This document shows positions 33,695 through 40,969 of a stretch of 64,000 nt of DNA, in pieces (the stretch's first letter is position 1; each line of letters begins with the position of its first letter). Position numbers and translations under genes: made by a program. Origin of the DNA: Planctomycetota bacterium (GTDB taxonomy: Bacteria; Planctomycetota; UBA1135; GCA-002686595); the NCBI GenBank assembly GCA_009691855.1, contig SIAI01000013.1:30281-94280 (forward strand), written 5' to 3'. The notes beneath the pieces were generated by a model, which saw only the letters and a program-made list of their open reading frames with translations, did no database searches and was not told the origin of the DNA.

Positions 33695-33813
33695 GCCGAC
33701 GCAGAGTTTCCGCGCGCGGCCGGGGGTCGTGGGGTCGAGCGGGATGGAGCTCCTCCGTGATCGGTGCGCATCCTAGCGAGCGCGGAATCCTCCTCGGGCC
33801 CCGCCTCGAGTAC

Positions 33814-34302
33814 TCACGGCAGCTGCGCCACGCTGAGCACGTTCCCGTCCGGGTCCTTGAACCACGCCACGCGCGCGCCGTCGGCGAAGGTCATGATCCC
33901 GCGCTCGTCCTGACCCGGGAAGCCGAAGCGCTCGCAGCTCACCCCCGCCGACTCCAGGCGCGTGACCGAGGCCTCGACGTCGGCCACGTTCCAGCCGAGC
34001 ACGGTGTACGGCCGCGGCTCGTGGGTCGAGCCCTTCTGCACGCGCAGCATGCGCCCGTCGGCCTCGAGCACGAGCGCGAACGCGTCCTCGCCCACGAAGC
34101 GGAAGCCGAGCCGGTCCACGAAGAACGCGCGGCAGCGGGCCGCGTCCTTCGTGACCAGGAAGCCGACCATCTCGGCAGGATTGAGGACGGTAGGGTGGAG
34201 GACGGTAGGGTGCGGATTCATGCTGGCCATGCTCGTCTCGCGGGTCAGGGAAGAGCAACCCGCCAGGCACGCCAGGGACAGCGTGAGGATCGTCGTGCGC
34301 AT
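33814..34302 (-). CDS. VOC/glyoxalase-domain protein with lipoprotein signal peptide
   Basis: MRTTILTLSLACLAGCSS followed by a VOC domain 'MVGFLVTKDAARCRAFFVDRLGFRFV...DGARVAWFKDPDGNVLSVAQ'. Confidence 0.8.
   Translation of the reverse strand: MRTTILTLSLACLAGCSSLTRETSMASMNPHPTVLHPTVLNPAEMVGFLVTKDAARCRAFFVDRLGFRFVGEDAFALVLEADGRMLRVQKGSTHEPRPYTVLGWNVADVEASVTRLESAGVSCERFGFPGQDERGIMTFADGARVAWFKDPDGNVLSVAQLP
34183..34212. repeat. Perfect 15-bp tandem repeat, two units
   Basis: gaggacggtagggtg x2, in frame, encodes the repeated HPTVL in the lipoprotein linker. Confidence 0.9.
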
Positions 34303-34380
34303 CGCCTGCTCCGGATCGCCGGGGACGAGGAGGAGCTTCGCGCCCCGCCCGCGCGTGCGCTCCCGCTAAGCTGCCAGCCG

Positions 34381-35151
34381 ATGTCGCGAACCGGACAGCC
34401 ACGAACCGGACAGGGCCGAGCGCCGCAGCGGCCCGTGGCCGTCTTCGCCCTCGATTTCGCGCAGGGCGCGAGCACCGGCCTGCACGCGCACCCCTTCGGC
34501 CAGCTCGTGCACGCCGCCGCGGGCGTGATGCGCGTCGTCACCGCGGACGGCACCTTCGTCGTTCCTCCAGGACGAGCCGTGTGGATCCCGCCCGCGCTCG
34601 AGCACGAGGTGTGGATGGTCTCCTCGGTCGCGATGCGCACGGTGTACGTCGTGCCCGAGGCGCTGCCCGCGGCGCCGAGCACGGCCGCCGTGGTCGAGGT
34701 GACGCCGCTCCTCGGCGAGCTGATCCTCGAAGCGCTGCGCCGGCCGCGGCCCTATCCGCTGGGCGGAGCGGACGAGCGCCTGTTCCGCGTGCTGCTCGAC
34801 AACGTCTCGTTCCAGAGTGTGGTGCCGCTGCACCTGCCGAGCCCGACGAGCGTGCACCTCGTCGCCCTCGCCACGCGCCTGCAGCGCGACCCGGCCGACA
34901 AGCGCACCCTGGCCGAGTGGGCCGAGACCACCGGCCAGAGCGCGCGCACTCTGGCGCGCACCTTTCGCCGCGAGACGGGCCTCTCGTTCGGCGCCTGGCG
35001 CGCGCAGCTGCGCTTGATGCGCGCGCTGGAGCTGCTGGCGCGCAAGCGCTCGGTCACCGAGGTCGCCCACGCGCTGCGCTACGAGAGCACGAGCGCCTTC
35101 ATCCAGGCGTTCCGGCGCCACCTGGGGACGACGCCGGCGAAGTACTTCTGA
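34381..35151 (+). CDS. AraC-family transcriptional regulator with cupin N-terminus
   Basis: Cupin 'HAHPFGQLVHAAAGVMRVVT'; HTH 'SARTLARTFRRETGLSFGAWRAQLRLMRALELLA...FIQAFRRHLGTTPAKYF'. Confidence 0.92.
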   Translation: MSRTGQPRTGQGRAPQRPVAVFALDFAQGASTGLHAHPFGQLVHAAAGVMRVVTADGTFVVPPGRAVWIPPALEHEVWMVSSVAMRTVYVVPEALPAAPSTAAVVEVTPLLGELILEALRRPRPYPLGGADERLFRVLLDNVSFQSVVPLHLPSPTSVHLVALATRLQRDPADKRTLAEWAETTGQSARTLARTFRRETGLSFGAWRAQLRLMRALELLARKRSVTEVAHALRYESTSAFIQAFRRHLGTTPAKYF

Positions 35152-35232
35152 GCACGCTCTGCACGCTACCCGGACGTGTTCGCGGTTCCTTTCATGCCCG
35201 CTCGTCGTTCGAGGTTCACGCGCGAAGCCTCA

Positions 35233-36234
35233 TCAGCGTCCGGAGGCCGGACCGCAGGGCATACGCGAGAGCTCCGTAACGATCCAGCCGGGCTGCTCTC
35301 CCTCGACGCGCTCGATGCCGAAGGCCGCGCACACGCCCTCCTCAGGAAAGCGCAGCTCGAAACGCCGCTCCGTCATCGCGAGCACCGCGCTGTGCGCGCG
35401 GACGTCGTCCACGAGCCCTGGTTGCGTCGCCTTGTCCCGAGATGAGTAATCCGTGGGCCTGTTCATGGTCCAGACGACTTCCCAGTCGGCGTCCACGAGC
35501 TGGAAGACGGCGCCCAGCTGGGAAGGATCTCGATCGAAATCCGCGCGCCACCACTGGACGAGCACGAGTGGAGTCCCCGGTACGGCGGACGCGTACAGCA
35601 CGAAGGGCATGAACTCGTCGGCGTGGAGCAACATGCGTGGATCCTCGCGCGCGAGGGCCTTGCCCGTGGCGAGTTCATAGGTCCACCACTCCTCGGCCGC
35701 GCGACTTCCGGGCACACGCTGCACGCGCATGACGACGCGCGACGGCGAGGCTGCGAGGAAGAACGCGCCTGCCCCCGTGGGAATCGGTTGGCGCGCATCC
35801 GGATGGGGATCGACCTGTCGCGCATGCTGTTCGTCCAGCCGCACCTCGCCGGTGGGAGAGAGGATCACGAGGTGGAGGCTCCCGCCCTCCTGGGCTCCCA
35901 GTCCGGCCCCAGAGTATGCGTAGCCGGCCACGTCCCCTTCTTCGGAGACACTCGCCTCCCGCAGCGCGAACGGAAGGGTCTTGCCCCACACGGGGGCGCC
36001 CTCCTTCTTCATGGCGTAGCGCGCCTTGCCTGTGCCCTCCAGATTCGAGGGGTAGACAGAGAGGCTCCACTCACCCGAAGAGGACGTGTAGGTCTTCGTG
36101 GACAGCTGCGGCAGAGCGGACGGCTCCCCTCCGAAGGTGGGCGACACGACGGCCCCGAGCAGCTGTAGCGCAAGCACGTGAGCAGCTCTCCGGAGCTTCA
36201 GCCTGGAGAGAATCGATGCCCCTTCGCACTTCAT
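35233..36234 (-). CDS. Hypothetical secreted protein
   Basis: 333-aa ORF with N-terminal hydrophobic segment. Confidence 0.65.
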   Translation of the reverse strand: MKCEGASILSRLKLRRAAHVLALQLLGAVVSPTFGGEPSALPQLSTKTYTSSSGEWSLSVYPSNLEGTGKARYAMKKEGAPVWGKTLPFALREASVSEEGDVAGYAYSGAGLGAQEGGSLHLVILSPTGEVRLDEQHARQVDPHPDARQPIPTGAGAFFLAASPSRVVMRVQRVPGSRAAEEWWTYELATGKALAREDPRMLLHADEFMPFVLYASAVPGTPLVLVQWWRADFDRDPSQLGAVFQLVDADWEVVWTMNRPTDYSSRDKATQPGLVDDVRAHSAVLAMTERRFELRFPEEGVCAAFGIERVEGEQPGWIVTELSRMPCGPASGR

Positions 36235-36452
36235 CGCTTTCTACGTCCATTGGAATCCCGGTGGTACTCGACGATCGAGGTGCGAACCCGCGGGGTGACG
36301 CATAACCACGAGCGTTGCATGCCCGACTCCAGGTGAACTCCAGTGTACGGCCCGGAGCTGCGGGGCGGAGTCGTTCCGCGAAGGACCTCCTGGGCTGCGG
36401 GCACTCGTCCGCGCTACCGTTCTTCTCTCCCGACACGAAACGAGGTCCGACT

Positions 36453-38447
36453 TTGATCCAAGGCTCCCGCATCCACGACCTGTCCATCGAATGGCTCGAG
36501 GCCGACGGCCTGGGCGGCTTCGCCATGGGCACGGCAAGCGGCATCCGCACGCGGCGCTACCACGGGCTCCTCTGCGTCGCGCGCACGCCGCCCACCGGAC
36601 GCGTGCTGCTGGTGAGCGCGGTCGAGGCCTGGGTCGATGCGGGGCGCGGGCCGCGCGCGTTGAGCTCGCACCATTACCTGCCGGCCGTGACGCATCCCGA
36701 TGGGGCCTCGCGCCTCCTGTCGTTCACCTGCGAGCCGTTTCCGACGTGGACGTACGAGCTCGAGGACGAACTGCGCGTCGTGCACGAGCTGTTCGTGTCG
36801 CGCGGGTCGGCGCAGGTCGTGCAGCGCTGGCGCCTCGAAGGCGCGCCGAGGCCGGCGAAGCTCACCTTGCGGCCGCTGCTCGCCGCGCGCGACGTGCACA
36901 CGCTGCGGCGCGAGAGCGTGGAGCTCGCGCTCACGAGCTCGATCGACGGGGGGTGCGTGCGCTGGAAGCCCGACGTTGCGCTGCCGGGCATCGTCGCGCA
37001 CACGAGCGGCGTGTTCCGCGCCGAGCCGCAGTGGTACCGCGACTTCCTCTATCTCGAGGAGCGCGCGCGCGGCTACGACTTCGTCGAGGACCTGGCCTCG
37101 CCCGGGTTCTTCGAGCACGACCTCGGGAGCGGGGAGGCCGCGCTCGTGCTGAGCGCGGAAGGCGTGGGCGCCTCCACCTCGGCCGTGCCGGGCAACGCGC
37201 CGGTCGGGAGCTCCGTGGCGGAGCTCTTCGAGCGCGAGCGCGCGCGACGCGCGACGGCGACGCCGCTCGAGCGCGCGGCCGACAGCTACCTCGTGAAGCG
37301 CGGTGCAGGGCGCTCGCTCATCGCCGGCTATCCGTGGTTCACCGACTGGGGCCGCGACACGTTCCTGGCGCTGCGCGGCCTCTTGCTGGCGCGCGGCAAG
37401 ACCGCCGAGGCGGCCGAGATCCTGCTGGCCTGGGCCGAGCACGTGTCCGAGGGCATGCTGCCGAACCGTTTCCCCGACCAGAGCCCTGGTCCGGACAAGA
37501 AAGAAGAGCCCGAGTACAACTCGGTGGACGCCTCGCTGTGGTTCGTGGTGGCGGTCGAGGAGACGCTGGCGGCGCACAAGTCGCTGGCGCGCGCCGAGCG
37601 CGCGGTGCTCGAGCGCGCGGCGCTCGAGATCCTCGCCGGCTACGCGGGCGGTACGCGCTTCGGCATCCACGCCGACGTCGATGGCCTGCTCGCCTGCGGC
37701 GCGCCCGGGCTACAGCTCACCTGGATGGACGCCAAGGTGGATGGCCAGGTGATGACGCCGCGCACCGGCAAGCCGGTCGAGATCCAGGCGCTGTGGATCC
37801 AGGCCTTGTCCTTCGGCGCGCGCTTCGAGAAGCGCTTCCGCGCGCTCGTCGAGAAGGCCAGCGCGGGCTTCGAGCCGCGCTTCTGGAACGACACCGTTGG
37901 CTACCTGAACGACGTGGTCGACTGCGAGCACGTGCGCGGCACGGCCGACACCTCGCTGCGGCCGAATCAAGTGCTGGCCATCGGCGGGCTCGCGCGCACG
38001 CTGGTGTCCGACGCACATGCGCGACGCGTGCTCGACGTGGTCGAGCGCGAGCTGTGGACGCCGCTCGGCTTGCGCACGTTGCCGAGCTGGGATCCGCGCT
38101 ACCAAGGCCGCTACGCGGGCAGTCCCTACGAACGCGACCGCGCCTACCACCAGGGCACGGTCTGGCCGTGGCTCCTCGGCCCGTTCGTCGAGGCCTGGGT
38201 GCGCCAGCAGGGTTCGAGCGCGGAGGCGAAGCGCATGGCGCGCGCGCGCTTCGTCGCGCCGCTGCTCGCGCATCTCGCCGAGGCCGGCCTGGGCCACGTC
38301 AGCGAGGTCGCCGACGGCGACGCGCCGCACGTGCCGGGCGGCTGTCCGTTCCAGGCCTGGTCGCTGGGCGAGCTCCTGCGCCTCGAGCGCGTGGTGCTCG
38401 CGGCGCCGAGCCTCTCCGAACTGATAAACGTGCGTCCTGGTTCCTGA
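36453..38447 (+). CDS. Glycogen debranching enzyme (amylo-alpha-1,6-glucosidase family)
   Basis: 'EWLEADGLGGFAMGTASGIRTRRYHGLL', 'AGYPWFTDWGRDTFLALRGLLL', 'YNSVDASLWFV'; likely TTG start. Confidence 0.9.
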   Translation: MIQGSRIHDLSIEWLEADGLGGFAMGTASGIRTRRYHGLLCVARTPPTGRVLLVSAVEAWVDAGRGPRALSSHHYLPAVTHPDGASRLLSFTCEPFPTWTYELEDELRVVHELFVSRGSAQVVQRWRLEGAPRPAKLTLRPLLAARDVHTLRRESVELALTSSIDGGCVRWKPDVALPGIVAHTSGVFRAEPQWYRDFLYLEERARGYDFVEDLASPGFFEHDLGSGEAALVLSAEGVGASTSAVPGNAPVGSSVAELFERERARRATATPLERAADSYLVKRGAGRSLIAGYPWFTDWGRDTFLALRGLLLARGKTAEAAEILLAWAEHVSEGMLPNRFPDQSPGPDKKEEPEYNSVDASLWFVVAVEETLAAHKSLARAERAVLERAALEILAGYAGGTRFGIHADVDGLLACGAPGLQLTWMDAKVDGQVMTPRTGKPVEIQALWIQALSFGARFEKRFRALVEKASAGFEPRFWNDTVGYLNDVVDCEHVRGTADTSLRPNQVLAIGGLARTLVSDAHARRVLDVVERELWTPLGLRTLPSWDPRYQGRYAGSPYERDRAYHQGTVWPWLLGPFVEAWVRQQGSSAEAKRMARARFVAPLLAHLAEAGLGHVSEVADGDAPHVPGGCPFQAWSLGELLRLERVVLAAPSLSELINVRPGS

Positions 38448-38501
38448 GTTGCCGATCCTGTGCCGCCTCAGGACTCCGTGAGATGAGCGCGGCCGGAGAC
38501 G

Positions 38502-38529
38502 ATGCCCGGCGATGGACGTCGCCGGGCAT
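38502..38529. terminator. Hairpin between convergent genes
   Basis: atgcccggcga-tggacg-tcgccgggcat, perfect 11-bp stem. Confidence 0.65.
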
Positions 38530-38594
38530 GCGTCCTGCAGCGGCGACTTCGAAGACCGCGCTCGCTGCTTCGTTCTCGCCGGATTCTCCTGCCG

Positions 38595-39932
38595 TCAGTG
38601 CCTCTTGAGCCGGTCGAAGTAGAGGATGGAGCCCGCAGAACCGGGGGATGGACTGGTGGTCCCGAAGATCACGCCCCCCTGCGTGACGGTGTAGGCCGGA
38701 TCGAAGTAGACCTCCAACCGGTCGCCGGCGTAGTTGATCTGAGCCCCGTACTGCGGAGCTCGAGGAGCCAGTCGCTGGAACAGCGCCTGGCAGATGATCG
38801 GGCCATCCGTCTGGAAGTTCAGGTCGGCCGCCGAGATCTGCTCTCGCAGGATGCCCACGTCCGTGACGATTCCGCCGGTGAAGAGCGCCGGCTGGCCGCC
38901 GGAATCGAAGGGCACGAACACGTCCGTGAAGAGCACGCGGCCACCCTGGACGTGTGGCCCCCATAATTCGAGCTCCGCCTGGCCGGTCTGCCGGGGTCTG
39001 ACGGTGACGATGCTCTTCGGACTCAGATCGACGATCTTCAGCGTCGAAGGGTCGAAGTCCGCGAACGCGGGAAGGCCGTCGGCCTGCAGTGCATTCAGGA
39101 GGATCGAGCGCAGGGATGGCGCCGGAGTGAACGGCGGTACTTGGGCGTCGGTGGTCTGCCCGTCTTCTCCCGCGATGACGATTCTCAGGAGCTCGGGGAG
39201 CAGATTCGTGCTGTCGCCCAGCTTCAGCTCGAGGGATTCCCGGAGTTCCCTGCTCTCGACGGACCCAGCACACCCGGGGGTCGGCGAGGTGGTTCCGAAG
39301 AGGATCCCGCCCTGCGTGACGGTGTAGGCTGGGTCGAAGTAGACCTCCAGCCGGTCGCCGGCGTAGTTGATCTGAGCCCCGTACTGTGGAGCTCGCGGAG
39401 CCAGGCGCTGGAACAGTGCCTGGCAGATGATGGGGCCGTCCGTCTGGAAGTTGAGCTCCTGGGCGGAGACTTGCACCGACAGCTGGCCCACGTCCGTCAC
39501 GATCCCCGCGGAGAAGATCGCCGGCTGCAGGTTGGAATCGAACGGATCGAAGTGGGCATTGACGTAACCCACCTCCCCGTGGCCGCAGGTGCTGTGGCGC
39601 AGGGTGTCCAGAATCTCACCGGTGTCGCTCGTCTCGAACTTGACCGTGTCCTTCTTGGTCAAGCCCAGGATCGTCAGGGACGAGCCGATCGGACCGTCGT
39701 CGATCACCGCGTACCCCGCCCCTGCCAGCGCCGCCTTGATCAGGTCGCGCTTCGTCGACGCCGAAGCCATGGGCGGGATCCCGACCGAGATCACTTGGTT
39801 GCGCAGGGTCGCCTTCACGGTCCCAGGGACCGTATTGCTGGAAGGGCTCACCTTCAGCGTGACGCTGTCGATCGAGCCTCGTGCAAGACCTGCCAGCACT
39901 CCCAGCGCCAGCAGAACTGCGAGCGGTTTCAT
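38595..39932 (-). CDS. Secreted hypothetical protein with a strong internal duplication
   Basis: Two copies of 'LNFQTDGPIICQALFQRLAPRAPQYGAQINYAGDRLEVYFDPAYTVTQGG.xFGTTSPxPG'; signal peptide MKPLAVLLALGVLAGLARG. Confidence 0.8.
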   Translation of the reverse strand: MKPLAVLLALGVLAGLARGSIDSVTLKVSPSSNTVPGTVKATLRNQVISVGIPPMASASTKRDLIKAALAGAGYAVIDDGPIGSSLTILGLTKKDTVKFETSDTGEILDTLRHSTCGHGEVGYVNAHFDPFDSNLQPAIFSAGIVTDVGQLSVQVSAQELNFQTDGPIICQALFQRLAPRAPQYGAQINYAGDRLEVYFDPAYTVTQGGILFGTTSPTPGCAGSVESRELRESLELKLGDSTNLLPELLRIVIAGEDGQTTDAQVPPFTPAPSLRSILLNALQADGLPAFADFDPSTLKIVDLSPKSIVTVRPRQTGQAELELWGPHVQGGRVLFTDVFVPFDSGGQPALFTGGIVTDVGILREQISAADLNFQTDGPIICQALFQRLAPRAPQYGAQINYAGDRLEVYFDPAYTVTQGGVIFGTTSPSPGSAGSILYFDRLKRH

Positions 39933-40191
39933 GGTTCCTCCTAGCCCGGTCATCAGCGTCCAGGTCACGATGAACCTCGCGCATCCCGCCGGGCCGGCTG
40001 TTGGACAGAGATGGATGCGCCGCTCGAAGCGGCCCTACCGGGACGAACGGCGAAGAGTCAGTGTCCGCGTCGGCGGATCTCCTGTCAATGCGATGGGGGC
40101 CTCGGCGCGGCGGTGGGACGAATGCCCCGGCTGTTGAGCCGGATTGGTCTGGGCGCCCCAGAAACCGAGCGCTTCGGTGCCCCGAGCTCTC

Positions 40192-40962
40192 ATGTCGCTG
40201 CTGCGCCGCCACTGGCCCGAGTACCTGATCGAAGCCACCCTGGTCGGGCTCTTCATGCTTTCGGCGAGCTCGTTCGCGCTCTTGCTCGAGCATCCCGGCT
40301 CGCCGCTGCGCGCCGCGCTCACGGACGCCTTCCTGCGCCGCGCGCTGATGGGTTGCGCCATGGGCCTGACGGCGATCGCGCTGGTTTACTCGCCGTTCGG
40401 GCAGCGCTCGGGTGCGCACATGAACCCGGCCGTGACGCTCACCTTCCTGCATCTGGGCAAGGTGAGCGCGGGCGACGCCGCCGGCTACGTCATGGCGCAG
40501 TTCGCGGGCGGCGCCGCGGGCATGGGCCTGGCGGCGCTGCTCTACGGACGGCTGCTGGCGGATCCGCACGTCGATTACGTGGTCACGCGTCCGGGCGAGC
40601 ACGGCGTGGGCGTGGCCTTCGCGGCCGAGCTGGTGATCTCGTTCGTGCTCTTGGCGGTCGTGCTGCGCGTGTCGAGCGCGCCGCGGAGCGCGAGCTACAC
40701 GGGCCTGTGCGCCGGTACGCTGGTGGCGCTGTACATCACCTTCGAGGCCCCGCTCTCCGGCATGAGCATGAAGCCCGCGCGCAGCTTCGGCTCGGCGCTG
40801 AGCGCGCGTGACTGGATGAGCTACTGGATCTACTTGGCCGCACCCGTCGCGGGCATGGGCCTGGCCGCCTTCGTTCACACGCGCGCGCCACTCGCCGTGC
40901 GCTGTGCCAAGCTGCACCACGACAATCCGCGCCGCTGCATCTTCTGCGGCGCCAACAGCTGA
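40192..40962 (+). CDS. MIP/aquaporin family channel
   Basis: 'SGAHMNPAVTLTF' first NPA; second half 'SGMSMKPARSFG'; 6 TM-like segments. Confidence 0.88.
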   Translation: MSLLRRHWPEYLIEATLVGLFMLSASSFALLLEHPGSPLRAALTDAFLRRALMGCAMGLTAIALVYSPFGQRSGAHMNPAVTLTFLHLGKVSAGDAAGYVMAQFAGGAAGMGLAALLYGRLLADPHVDYVVTRPGEHGVGVAFAAELVISFVLLAVVLRVSSAPRSASYTGLCAGTLVALYITFEAPLSGMSMKPARSFGSALSARDWMSYWIYLAAPVAGMGLAAFVHTRAPLAVRCAKLHHDNPRRCIFCGANS

Positions 40963-40969
40963 GAGCCCC

